A DNA stretch of 64,000 nt from contig SAXG01000029.1 in assembly GCA_012932865.1 (NCBI GenBank), forward strand, positions 1-64,000. The letters run 5' to 3'. Source of the stretch: Amylostereum areolatum. Its lineage: Eukaryota; Basidiomycota; Agaricomycetes; Russulales; Stereaceae. Below, in pieces: positions 11,478 to 23,714 of this stretch. Each line of letters opens with the position of its first letter. Within the stretch, counting starts at the first letter, position 1. The notes beneath the pieces are model-generated. The model searched no databases. It was given only the letters and a program-made list of their open reading frames with translations, and had not been told where the DNA came from. The position numbers and the translations under genes are program-made.

Positions 11478-13417
11478 ATGGATGCCATCGCCGAACTCAG
11501 ATCCCTGGTACAAATTCTTACATCCTCCATCGACACCATCGAGGACACCCTTCGGGACAGCGGCCTTGATTTTCCTTCGCCTCATACACCGTTCACCGAT
11601 GAGTCTGAAGCCGCACGCCATGTTCCCGCCGTAATGGATGCGGTGGCGAACATGACATCCGCCGCAACTCAGCTGGCCTCTTACGTTCGGCCTCCGACCA
11701 TGACCATCGTCAACATGTCCTTGATAGTAAGCGCACCTCGCCACTGTTGGACTACGTTCCGACTGACTTGTTTTTGAAGCATGCGGTCCCGGCCGCTTTG
11801 AACGTTATCGTGGAAGCGCACGTCCCTGAAGTTATGCGTGATTCCGGTTCCAAGGTAGGTATTGTCTTCTCGTGCTCATACCAAGATGCTCACGATTCCC
11901 TGTGTTAGGGAATGCACGTAAATGACCTTACTCGTCCCAGCGGAATGGATCCACTGAAGCTCGGTATGTCGCCCGTGTAGTCCTGTCCCGAGTCTGCTCT
12001 GAGAAATGGCCGCGGCTCCAGCACGCCTCCTACGTCTTGCTGCGACAAACCACATTTTTGTCGAAGTATCCCCCAACGTCTTCGCCCACAACAGGGCGTC
12101 CAGTCTTCTTGACACCGGCAAGTCCATCGAACAGATCCTCGCGAAGTAGGCACATCCCCCGTTTGTCCGTTACTACTACTCCACCTGACGTATCCCCCGT
12201 GTCGACAGTCCCGTCGATAAACACACCGGCGCGCGTGGCATGTCTGCGTGGGTAGGCACCATGTACGCTACAATTTGAGCTCTTAGCATTCAAACGGACA
12301 ACAGAGCTCATCCTTCGTACAGGGCCGACGAGTCCATGAAGACTTTGTCCTACCTCTCAGAGGCAGTCCTGGACCCTGTATCCGGGCACTCGAACAACTT
12401 GTACGACCTCGCGCTGCACAGAGCTTTCAATACCAAAGATTTCCTCTTCGGCTGGTTAGAGCTCCCCGAGAACAAGTACAGGTTGTCTCGGTTTGGCTAC
12501 ACGATGGACGCCACCGCCAGGATGACCGTGTCCAACGCTATCGTTGATGGTCAGTCCAATTTACTGCAGTTGTCGAGCAGTGTATTGACGCGGTGATGGA
12601 ATAGGACTCGATTGGCATGGGCTCGGAGAAGGTGCGGTCGTCGTAGACGTGGGGAGCGGCGTCGGCGCGCAAGCCTTGATCCTGGCGAACGAATGTCCCA
12701 ATCTACGCTTCGTCCTGCAGGACCGCGGACCCCCACTTGAAGATGCAAAAAAGGTGAGGGTCAAAATAGTGCCTCTAGAAATTTCCATGTTGACGGAATC
12801 GTCGGCATAGTATTGGGACGAAGAGCTTCCCGGCGCGCTGGACACCGGACGAGTGGTATTGCAAGGTCAGTGCGGCGGAGCCCGTAGTTCGTGTTGGTGG
12901 TACTCACAACGATCTCCGCCAACAGAACACGATTTCAGAGCCCCACAGCCCGTGCAGAACGCCAGCGTCTTTCTCATGCGTAGGATTATGCACGACTACT
13001 CCGACGACATCTGCATCAACATCCTCCGCCACTTGCGCAACGCCGCCTCTCCCTCCACCCGGCTCGTTATCGTGGACAATGTCGCCCCTTTTGCTTGTGC
13101 GGACGACTCGAACATCGAACAAGGCCTGGACGGCACCTCAGGGAAGACGACGCCGGCGCCGCTCTTGGCCAACGGTGGCAACGTGAATCTTGCGATCTAT
13201 CTCATAGACATCCTGGTAGGTTCACCGACGCATACATTCTCAGTTACCTCGGTGCTGATTCGGCGTGCAGATGATGGGTATACTCGGTGGCCTCGAGAGA
13301 ACCGAGGCTCAGTTCCGAGATATCCTGGAAAAGAGCGGATGGAAGCTAGAGCGGGTGCACAAAGGGGGCGCTCCGTTCTCGATAAGCCAACACAAAGTCA
13401 TCGCTGTCCCTGCCTGA
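11478..13417 (+). CDS. O-methyltransferase, COMT type (tandem copy B)
   Basis: The second copy is about 467 residues, with ten exons at the same positions as copy A: 11478-11726, 11780-11854, 11909-11963, 12022-12145, 12209-12251, 12333-12549, 12605-12753, 12811-12865, 12926-13215 and 13271-13417. The SAM motif VVVDVGSGVGAQ and the region MRRIMHDYSDD are conserved. All donors are GT, including the one at 12252 that is GC in copy A. Introns differ much more than exons, so the copies have been diverging for some time under selection. The substrate is unknown. Confidence 0.87.
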
Positions 13418-13544
13418 GGCCTGACTTGTTCTCAACTCGCAGTCCAAGAATGTAAGTGGACGATAAAGGCTGTTTGTATGATTAAATAAGTACAATGCGT
13501 GTACGTATGAATGCACGATTAGCATAGACTGTCTTACGAAGCTC

Positions 13545-13640
13545 TATGAGTCGTACACGGGCGGTGCACACAGCCGCTCTGCTCGTATAAGTGAAACCAC
13601 CCTTCTTAAATTTTCGACATCTCAGCTTTGAGGTCCTAAT
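13545..13640 (-). pseudogene. Remnant copy of the glutaminase last-exon 3' end
   Basis: Read on the minus strand, this encodes DVENLRRVVSLIRAERL and ends PPVYDS followed by a stop. It matches the C-terminus of the GtaA-like protein (DVENLRRVISLIRAERL...PPVYDP) encoded about 240 bp away at 13784-13880. Most differences between the two are silent or conservative. It therefore looks like the tail of a former tandem paralogue that has been deleted. Nothing else of the gene is left here. Confidence 0.75.
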
Positions 13641-13783
13641 GCCTGCGGCCTGCAGACGCAGAATTATGAACATGCGCGCGTGTAGCTATAAGTAGGTACA
13701 GATACATCTTATGTACATTAAAGCTGCGTGCTCCACTTATTTAAACGGATGGAAATGAAAACTTACTCATAACTCACTATGCA

Positions 13784-16700
13784 CTATGGATCGTACACGG
13801 GCGGTGCGTCTAGCCTCTCTGCTCGTATGAGCGAAATCACCCTTCTCAAATTCTCGACATCGCCCCGCAGGCGCGCGGCCTCCGACTCGTCCTGCCCCGG
13901 ATCCGTGCTCGAGCTCACGGCTGGCCCTCCCACGGCGCGAAGTGGCCTACCGTCGGGGTTGTCGCCAAAGTTGTCGATGCGGCGGAGGTCCGAAAGCTGC
14001 TTTGAGGTTAGGGCAGCGAAAGGGGCCATGACCGTGACGGAATCTGTCGGCAGATACGACGCTTGTGGAGGCTCGGAGGTTGCGTCTGTCTCTCTCCGAG
14101 GCTCGTCGACGGCAGTTTCGTGGTCGCGGAATGGCGAGACGCCGAGGGCACCGTGCGCGGTGGCTCTGCGTCGGTATCGGCGGCGCCAGAAGAAAAAGGT
14201 TCCCGCGCTCAGCAAGGCAAGGCCTGCGAGGCCGCCGATGACACCGCCGACGATTGCCCCAACGTGGCTTGAGGCTCCGCTTCCTGGCGACCTTGAATCT
14301 CCGGACAAGGATAACGATTGACTGGAATCATGATGTTAGCTCACATCTCGCGGAGGCAGTCTGATGAATAGCCTACCTGACCAGCATGGGGGCGTAGACC
14401 GCACCCAAAGCAGCGCTAGATACGACGCTTCAGTCCCAAGGACGCGATTGTTTTATTTAATGTGGATCTCACCTGCCGGCTCTCGTGATCACGGTTCCGT
14501 TGTCGGCAACGTACTCGTGAGGAAGTATCACGGTGTCATCAGCAGTCACCAAGTTATGCAGTGCGGATACGATGTCCGTTTGCGCCTGTCCGTTTCCAAG
14601 CATGGCCGCAACGAACATGTTCCAACCTGTTGCACGTCATGTGTCATTGACGGGAAGACGACGACGGGAAATGTGTGTACTTACTGGCATAGGCGTTTCC
14701 AGGATTGGAGCTGTCGATTGGGAACCCGTATTTATCATTCGACGTCGTCACCAGTTGTCGGACGAGTTTCGCCTGCGCTGAGAATACCTGTAGAAAGAGA
14801 GATGGGCACATGTAGTCATGCAAGGTCATCGCAGTCGCTACATACAGACGTATTCACGAGGCCCGTGTTCAGCCATCGGTCCGCGAAGAGGTTGTATCCA
14901 AGCGAGAATCCATCGGAAGAGTTGTAGGCTATCTGTATCCAGCCATCGTCCTTGTCTAGCGCGGCGCTTTCCCACTGCCCGTATAGGGACTTGGCTAAAT
15001 TCTGCGCGGGGGTCGTCAGTGAGACAACCAGGGTAATGCCCACAGGTGAACTTACAGCGTACTTCCCGGCGGCGGCAGGTTGGTTGAGCGCTGCGCTCAC
15101 TCCCGACATGGCCTGGACAGCGATGATCCCTTTAATCGCAAGGTTGGTCTGGCCGTTCTGCGACAGACCATCGGCGGACTTCCTAAGAGAAAGGTAATGG
15201 CGTCAGTCGTGTCTCTGCTAGATATGATGGAGGGATGTACGCGTTTTGGGGGTCCAACGTGTTGTTTCCCAGATAGTCCGCCCAGCTGGTTAAAAGGGGG
15301 TACTGCACTCCATCAATACGGGCTTCATATCCGGGCGGTATTGGATAGGACTCACATATCGAGAAACGAGAGAGTTGTCATTGCTCGCGCGAAGATGGGC
15401 GTAGGCCATAATAAGCATGTTACCCGTTTCTGAGAGCAAAAAATATCAGATGCATGGTCTAAGGTAGAGGAAATGGCACACACGCTCTATGCCTGTGTCA
15501 GCTTGCCCCAGTACGCCGTCTCTAGTCGTGGAAGCCGATGGATACGAGCTACCTGTCGATAGATCAGATAATGGCTCAGTCGAGGGTGCGAAGGGTCGAA
15601 CCAAGGTCTGATGCCGCGTAGGATATGTCGTATGAAGCCTGTGCGCGGAGCAGCGGCTCCAGGAGATATCCACCGAGAGACGGGTCCACGAACATCAACA
15701 TGGGAAACGCGCCGTAGAGGATCTCCACTGGGTTCGTGCGGATAGATCTGGATTAGATGGGATGAATAAACCGAAAAACCCAGACGGTTACGGAAACATA
15801 CCCGGCCGGCGTCCCCATGTCCCGCATGAACATCATGGCGTCAGACGTGTTCCAAGCGCCGTCCGTGCCCCGCGAGATTGTCAGTTGTGTCGCGCCGAGG
15901 ACCTGCCGTGTCGCCAACGAGACCAAGTCGTCGAAATCTTGGCCGGGTACGGCTGCTTGCGCCGCGCCCAGGATCTTCCTGTCCAGCTGTTGAGCGCGGG
16001 CAAGAGCCGCTGGGAAGTCGTCGAAGAAGGCGTCAATCTGCGAGAGAGGCATTTGAAAGCTTCAGATGTCAGCAGGCAGTAGTACGCACGAGGGTTCCAA
16101 CGTCTTGATATTGCGATGTGTAGTACAAACTACGTTTCTGGTTCTGGCCCGACCCGTTGTTGAATTGGGCGGCGGCGAAATCGTCGGCGTCAAAGGTGTG
16201 TCCAATAGCGAATAGAATCGGGCTGCTTCCTGTGCTCGTGATCTCTCCCAGGTTTTGTGCAAAAGCAAACACGGGCCAGCTCAGGCTGCGTGGACGTCAG
16301 TCTGGTTAATGAACGTGAAAGGCCTTGCGAGACACACTTGTTTTTAGCTCCGTTGATGGGTCGAAAGGTGTCATCCAAGGCGTTGTCGAGGACACCATTG
16401 GTGGTGAAGTACGGCCGTGATACGTTGTCGCCCGCCGTCTTGTACGTTAGGGAGGGGTTCTGTGAGAGTAGCAGTTAAAGTTAGATCCGACAACGAAACA
16501 GCAGGCGGCGCTAAATACAAGGTGAACGTACTACTTGAGCTGCATAGTGCACCGTTCCCCACATCGCCATCCCGATGGATTGCTCCTGAAATTCTGTTGG
16601 TCGGGTGAGAGCGATGGAGTGGTAAGCGCTGGTCGGCCGGTTCACCGAGGATGTCCAATTGATCTGGATGTTGGACCCGGTATCTATAGAGTTCCACTCT

Positions 16701-17341
16701 GCGCTCTGTGAGGTGAGTCTGCGCAACGAGAGGTTGAAAGGGAGCGCACCTCCGCTGATGTCTGTATAGACCGATACGTCGTGGCTATGGCCATCGAGGG
16801 ACCGCACCTCAAACGCGAGGTAAGAGAAGGGGATAGACTGATTGACGGGATTCCCAGGCTGCAGAACGCAATATAGCTCGTTATCAGCGATGCCCGAAGC
16901 TGCCCATCAGACGAACGCACCTCGATGGGACTAAGAAACGTCACGTTCATCTCCATGATGTTGTCTGCGGTGAGGGTGAAGATGGTTTGCGTCGGTGTGA
17001 CCGAAGTGCTCTGTAGTGTCGTGGCAAGTGTGCTCGTGGTGCCGTCGTTCCCCAGCCAGGAGTATGTGTGACCGTCGATTCGAACAAACCCCGCCCATCC
17101 TAATATCTGCAGAGAGGGTTGTGAGACGGCAGAAGCGAACGGGACAAGTAAAGCGCACAGTTCCGCCGGTTCCAGCCGGCCATGTCTTCGAGGGTCCAGT
17201 GGCGGCCGAGTTGGCCAACCAGGAGGTCAGGTAAGGGGAGCGTACGGCGAGTGGAACCTGTCCAGGGTAGAGATTCGTTTGGGCCGATGAGCTCGCCGCG
17301 AGGAATGCGATGAAGATACAGGGATAAAACAAGAAACCCAT
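13784..17341 (-). CDS. GtaA-type glutaminase (DUF1793 family), membrane anchored
   Basis: A secretory protein resembling the fungal glutaminase GtaA (DUF5127/DUF4965/DUF1793 architecture), which converts glutamine to glutamate and ammonia outside the cell. The ATG at 17341 opens a signal peptide (MGFLFYPCIFIAFLAASSSA). The family start PLAVRSPYLTSWL and the segment LGWAGFVRIDGHTYSWLG follow. Further on are DDLVSLATRQ, NPVEILYGAFPMLMF, TGNMLIMAYAHLRAS, the SLGYNLFADRWL region and TGWNMFVAAML. Near the C-terminus a single membrane span (VGGVIGGLAGLALLSAGTFF) is followed by an Arg-rich stop-transfer and a cytosolic tail of about 120 residues ending in a short charged helix. About 15 exons join cleanly. 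The anchored tail differs from the soluble Aspergillus enzymes, so a cell-surface location is inferred. Stop is at 13784-13786. Confidence 0.82.
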
Positions 17342-18389
17342 AGAGAATCGACAGCGAACGTCGAGATCCTGCCAGTGGCTGGACGTCGTCAACGGGGATG
17401 GGGGAAGAAAGAAGGCGTGGGGAAGTGTAGTCACGCACCATCTTCCTTTGTATGATGTGGTGGAGCGTTGTAGGCGCACAATTCCCAAATGAATTATGGC
17501 GATGCTGATGAAACGAGCATACCACTGTATATGCTGTATTCCTTCTCGAGCACTGGTGACAGAACCTGGCCATCAGCTATCCAGCATACAACACGGTAGA
17601 TGCCTGAGTGCTTGGATCCAAGGCGTGTATATGATCCTTACACTCTGTTTTCTAGGGCACAACGTAGGAAAAGCAATCTGGGGCCGAACAGATGTTCACA
17701 TCACAAGCCTAGAAAGACTTCACAGAGGATTTAGTAGCTAACTTGCCGCTGAAGCATGACGCCACGTACACTATACTGATCGTTGCTGTCCTGGAGTCTT
17801 GACCTCGTCAGATGATTTCCGGAGCCTGAGCATGCGCTTTTCGGACAATGTCAATTGGGTGTTCGATTCAACGTTCAAGGGAAAAGCGATTGCGTCGAAG
17901 AACGACAGTGTCAAGACCTTAGACCTGTCCACGGCGGCAGTAACTGTGAGCGCCCGGTGTGAGCGGCGAAAAACGATCCATCACGTGTTGCATTGTAGCT
18001 GAGATGGAAACGACGCCAACCCCTCGGGTCCCTCCAAGTCCTTTCGCCAGTGGTTGGCGTTCCTACGTACCATTGTTCCACCATTCCCAGATTCTTCCCG
18101 AGACCCGCTTCAAGGCCATCACTTCGTCGAGAACTTTGCTCTGATAGATCCTGATTCAGCATAGATTCCCCCCGCTTCAAACAGTTCACACGAGGAATGC
18201 GTCGGGACTGGACAACACGCGGGTGAGGGTGGAGAACTTAGAAGGGACACGGTCGCCTTAGCATTCCGTAGAAAAGGTGCAGTTCTTTCACTTCTGGTAC
18301 TTGTAAAAAGGCCTACTGACACTGAATAGTCAAGTCGTTCCGCTTCGCCCCAGGTCCCCACCACACTACATACTTACCCTCCTTGGGCC
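17342..18389. other. Intergenic, no gene seen
   Basis: Lies between the glutaminase start and the left inverted repeat of the large DNA transposon. Only short unrelated frames are present. The proximal part should contain the glutaminase promoter. Confidence 0.5.
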
Positions 18390-18407
18390 CTATGTCGGAA
18401 AACCGGA
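18390..18407 (+). repeat. Left terminal inverted repeat
   Basis: CTATGTCGGAAAACCGGA, 18 bp, a perfect inverted match to 27921-27938. It lies 206 bp upstream of the transposase start codon. Confidence 0.8.
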
Positions 18408-18613
18408 TTTGGACTTATAAGATATATCGTTTATAATGGAATTTATAATAGCCTAATACAGACCTGTTGCTGCTTGTAAGACCATTGTGAATATCGTCAA
18501 ATGCAACAAGTCAACACTTACAATTATAATGCAATGTAATGCAGTTGTAAGGCGCGTCTGTCTTGACCTTCGATCCTTTCTCCCGCCTCTCCGAACACCT
18601 CTTTCTGAACCTC

Positions 18614-21600
18614 ATGGCACCCCCGGACAGCAATCAAAAGAAAAGATGCCAAATATGCGGCGAGGAGAAAGGTTCAAAAGGAATCGCTACGCACCAGAAG
18701 GCTTGTCGGAAAAAACAGCAAGAGCGAGAGGGGCGGGAGGCGTACGAAAGGAGATTATATCAAGAGGCGGAACTAGGTGCGTCTATTACTCGTCAGTTCT
18801 ACCGCGATCCGTTGAAACCGTTACGACTTGTCGCCAGGTTCACCATCTCCCGAAGAGCTACCCCGCACTCGCCTGCGCGAGCATGTCCGCGGCCAGCAAC
18901 TTCCAGTACACGATCCTACCTCTCTGCTCCCCCCCGCTCCCCTGCCCGACTCGGATTTGATGTACACAGCGCCTGAAGAACCCTATCATGGTCTTTTCTG
19001 TGTCTGTGTAACAAAATATCGAATGCTAACGTGTTCAGTAGACGCGACTTCGCCGCCGAGCCCGGATATCGACGATATTCGAACAGAGTATCATTCGCAC
19101 AGCAAACGTCCCTCGGAAACGGTCCACTTTGAAGACTACGTTCGGTCTAACACGTCTCGGTCGCCAAAAGCTCAAGAACACGAGCCCTGGTCCCCGTTTT
19201 TCAAAACCAGAGAGGATTTTACGTTTGCGGAAATTCTACTCGAAGGTGCTCTCAACAAAGATCAGTGTACTCGACTCATCAAGCTTTTCGATGCATGCGT
19301 CAACGGCAACGGTAAATTCACACTCACTAGCTATGACCAGTTGCAGACCGCGTGGCAACACGCCTCTCGAAAGCTCACGCCGGTAAGGTTCTACTCGCTC
19401 CGCATAATCATTTGTACTCATCAGTCGAGGCGTAGTTCGAAAATCGTACGATATCTGTGCCGTACAAAAAGTCTATGTACGACTTTGATGTGCACTACCG
19501 TCCTCTGTGGGACTGGACCACGGATATGCTCGAAGACCCGCGTCTTGCACCTCTCTTCGAATGGGATGCTCGCAAACTGTATAAACATAACGGGTCGAAG
19601 TTTGTTCGCTTTGTTCATGAGCCTTGGACAGGCAATGATTGATGGAAGATCCAGGTGAGGCTTTTTCTGCCACATCTTCCGTACATTGTGTGACATGTAT
19701 GAATTAGACGGCCTTGCCCGAGGGTGCAGTGCCCTTATGTTACCTCTTGTATGCGGACAAGGATAAGCTCTCGAGCTTTGGCACAGCAAAAGGGTATCCT
19801 GTCATTGCGCGGTGCCTCAATCTTCCTGACGATATCCGGAATGGTAACGGTTTCGGGGGTGGTCGTGTAGTTGGATGGCTGCCAATTGTAAGTGTAGCCT
19901 TGAATTTTGTTCCACATTCACTTCTATGGCGCAAACTGATTGATGTCTAGCCTGACGAGGATCCTCTGGAAAGTGGAAAACCTGGCTTTGTTGACTTCAA
20001 ACGTGTCGTCTGGCATGAGTCTTTCTATGCTATCCTGGAATCAATTGTCCTGCACTCAAAAACTGGATGCTGGTTCAAGTGTGGTGATGATGTCACTAGG
20101 TTCTTGTTCCCGGTTGTGCTGATTCTGTCTGCTGACTATGAAGAACAGTATGTCCATATTCTTTCCCTTACATGACTCTAACTGCAGAATTTAGATGTGT
20201 AATGTCTCTTACTCGTGGCTTTGGAGGGAAATATCCTTGCCCGATCTGTCTTATTCCCAAAGACCAGCTTGTCGATATCTCCACAACTTGGCCCCTTCGA
20301 ACAGCATTTGGCCCTGAAGGTTCACAAGCTCTTGTCTTTCGTGCCAAAAGTATGGGTGCAGAGGACCGTGAAAAAACACTCAAGACTCAGTCTCTCCGTG
20401 CAGTTGAGGTAGCTCAGATTTTCACTATCTTTCTATGTGAGCTACATTATCTTTAGAATGTGTTCTGGAGAGTTGCAAACACCGATGTGCATCGTGCCAT
20501 CTCTTTTGACCGCCTCCATTCCAACAACAGTGGTCTCTTTGCGGGTCATCTCTGGGAGCAGCTCAAATTACGGGTAAATATGGAAGGTGGTCGGAAGGCT
20601 GCATCCCAGCTAGACAAACAGTATGTTTCATTCCCTTCTCGAATAACCATAGCTAGCAGTATCTCACTACATACTACCAGGATTGATTCTATCCCACGCT
20701 GGCCTAATCTCAATCATTTCGATCAAATTATGAAAATCTCCTTCTCAGATGGATCAAAGTTTGAAGACCTGTCAAAGGTTTATCTATTCTATTTGGGCTT
20801 TCTATATCTAGTACTCATAAGGTTATATTCTAGATTATTGTATTTGCTGCTCACAACATTCTTCCCAGGAATAAGCCTGGCTCTGTATTTTGGCCTTTGC
20901 TGCGGTGCATACGCAGCTACTCAATTCTTGATACATATCTTTCTCTTAGTGTGCATACCGAGGAGACACTTGCTGCTGGACGGCATGAGCAGTCAAAGTT
21001 TGATGTGCTATTGAAGGTGAGTTTTTGTCATCATGTCAGAATACAGTGATTCTTGATTTTACATGTTTAGGAGTATATTGCGGTGTCATCTGAGCTTGAT
21101 GAGCTTAGTGAGACCATCCAACTGAAGAACTGGAACTTTCCAAAAGCACACCTTCATCAGCATGCCTTTGATGATATAGAAGCAAAGGGTGTTACAAGGA
21201 ATTACAACACAAAACCAAATGAGAAAATGCATGGTCCCCTTCGGAAGGCCTATACTCTCCGCACAAATTTCAAGAATGTTGCAGAACAGGTCTGTTTTAT
21301 TTTGTAGCATTTGATCATTGAACTTAATTGTACATGGCAGATTTTACGAGTGGACCATTGTATGCTGGTATCGACCCTTCTTCGAGAGCAAATCGAAGAG
21401 TTTGACAGGTCCCAATGTGAACAAGAGGAGAAGACTTTTGAGGATGATCCTGATGTAGTCTCACAAATGCCTGCCACTAACAGCAAAGTTATTCCAGCTG
21501 GCCATGTCACTCTAGGCTCGCGCCTTGAATCTGTGTCATTCCAGGCATTTGAGCAGAGTCATGCATCTACACCCGCCTTTCAAAACTTCCGTGTACGCCT

Positions 21601-22448
21601 TGGACAGCACCTCACTCAAGTTCTCCCAGCACTTGGAATTCAACTCCCAGGCAATAAACCAATCAGGTTTCATACACAAGATGAGGTACATGCAGAATTT
21701 GGTTGATGTTTATGTAGACCACTCACTCACTCATCAAAAAATTCCATAGATCAGGGAGTTTACAAAGATTTCAGTCAGATTTGAGTCATCCGTCGACTGG
21801 TGCGAGACCACAAGTGCACTACACTGCAGTCCCAAGTTCCATGGTGCACCGAGGCGGGACGGGATCATAGTGCAAACTGCCAACCGAGGCTCCATATTTG
21901 CACGACTCTGGAGCATCTTCACATGCACTGTAGAAGGGGAAATCTACCCCCTTGCACTCATTCAACCGCTGGATGCACGTGTGGGTGCGAGGAGTGTCAA
22001 GGACAAGGAATTATCGCTGTGTCGGGTCCGTTCCCGGCCCCAACATCAATCCGAGTTCATTTCTGTACGCTCCATCGTGCGCGGGGCTCTGCTTGTCGAA
22101 GACTTCGATATTCCGGGTGATTACTTGGTCGTCGACATCGATGATGGTGACATGCTCCTTCGAACACGTCGACTTTACCCCGAGGTGCGGATGTTTTCGT
22201 TAATGCGCGTTGTCCGTGGCTGCTTATGTAATCGAACCCGCTCACCACTTTGTACAGATCTTTTCCGCTTGACCTCATTCTCCATATCTCATTCCCATTC
22301 ACCCTTCAACGTCCAATGTTCTACCTTCACGTTCATTTCAACGCTCGCTTCTCCTCCCCAAGGTCTCTATCGGAACGCGCAGTCAATCGGACGAAGGAGG
22401 GGGAAGTCACACAGGTATGTTCGTTTCCCGGTGCTGAGTCCTGACTGA
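18614..22448 (+). pseudogene. Plavaka-family transposase with one nonsense codon
   Basis: A near-complete transposase of the Plavaka type, known from many basidiomycetes. The N-terminal finger CQICGEEKGSKGIATHQKAC is encoded in exon 1 (18614-18776). Exons follow at 18838-18990, 19039-19382, 19436-19654, 19708-19887, 19951-20147, 20195-20408, 20457-20620, 20681-20777 and further to about 22190. Family landmarks are YRPLWDWTTDMLEDPRL, LLYADKDKLSSFGTAKGYPV, GKTGCWF-like and YPCPICLIPKDQL segments, NLNHFDQIMKISFSDGSK and the GVTRNYNTKPNEKMHGPL block. All joins keep frame except for TGA at 19640-19642, where the family has Trp (GND[W]WKIQ). That is a G-to-A change. The exact C-terminus beyond ~22190 is uncertain. 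The copy is probably not autonomous, though it is otherwise well preserved. Confidence 0.85.
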
Positions 22449-22734
22449 GGACACTCAAGCCGCAAACAAATTTTAGGGACGGTACACACCTCTAACACGA
22501 GTAAGGGAGACATGAAATACCGTATATCAAGACCGGCACTTCGTCCTTCGTCCCTCTACTCCATCTACTCCCCCTCGGCATCCATTCTCCCGTCCCAATC
22601 CTCCCGCCGCCGACCGTCTCGCACCCCCCGTTGCATCTCCCCCCTTTCACGTTGACCGTCTCCGGCCTCTCGTAAATATAAACAGGTCCACCACTGCACT
22701 TAAGCGTCCCTTCATCTCCCCTTCACGCACGCAC

Positions 22735-23165
22735 TGCCATCAAGAAGTATTGAGTCGCGAGCAAGATCGAGGTCCATGTCCTTCAGAAGCTAAAGGAGCG
22801 CGATCCTCTCATTCGTCAGTACGTGGCATTCCTCATCGCGAACTGACACCTAGCTGACTTTGTTCGTCTAGCAAATACATCCATCTCTTACAACGGTTCA
22901 ATCATTGAAACCATATATATCTTGTCACAGAATTGCTCGGCATGTGCGTCTACGACTTTCTCAAGGACAACTTCGCGCCCTTTCCCGGACATCACATCTA
23001 AGGTTATGCGCAACAACTGCTCGGCAGCGTCGCATGTGAGCTAATATGTCCCGTCTTTCCGCGACTGTTACTAACCACTTTGCGCGCCTTTAGTCGTGCA
23101 CGATCTTCACCTCATTCATACGGATCTGGAGCCAGAGAACATTTTACTGGTTCAACGACTACCAA
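22735..23165 (+). pseudogene. LAMMER (CLK/Kns1) kinase fragment inside the transposon
   Basis: Three exon-like pieces encode the middle of a LAMMER dual-specificity kinase: the SKIEVHVLQKLKERDP helix, the ELLGMCVYDFLKDN segment and the catalytic loop region LIHTDLEPENILL. Normal family members read DLKPEN, so the catalytic-loop lysine is changed to Glu. Introns with GT-AG ends remain (about 22821-22871 and 23035-23092), so the piece was copied at the DNA level. In-frame stops at 22751, 22906 and 22999 each correspond to a C-to-T change of an Arg or Gln codon expected from the family. Both ends of the gene are missing. Confidence 0.75.
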
Positions 23166-23714
23166 GAGGTCTCGTCGCCGTGCTTGATGGGTCACAGTAC
23201 GCGATGCGCTACAGCACCTCCTCTTTTCGCTTTCTGTCCCCACGGAGCTGTATCGACATACCCCCCTGATCTTTGTTTTGGTTCTGGATCCGGACAACTC
23301 ACCACACGATGTGCTCTTCATCGACGCATCCTCGTCGTTCCAACCCCAAGGCGGGTTTAGCTATCCAGTTTTTCTCGCCTACACCACCCGCTGTTATACA
23401 CTACGCGATGCATGCCCTCATCCGCCTCTTCGCTGCATATTTTACCGTTGCTCTCCACCCTTCCTTTCCATCTAACTTCGCCCTGGTTGTGGGAAGACGG
23501 CGCTCGTCAACTCAACTCTTACTTTCGTTCGGCGCGGAGCGGCAAGAGCATCAAGTGATCAACCTTTTCGTTGCTAACTGCGTGGCCCTGGACGGCTGCG
23601 AGCAGGCTGAAGGCTTAGTTGACCGTAGGTCAAAAAGATGGTACGCCGTTTTACTTCCTACGTGCATCTCATGAACTAATCTCATTCCACAGTGTGCTCG
23701 CCCCGGCCTTAACG

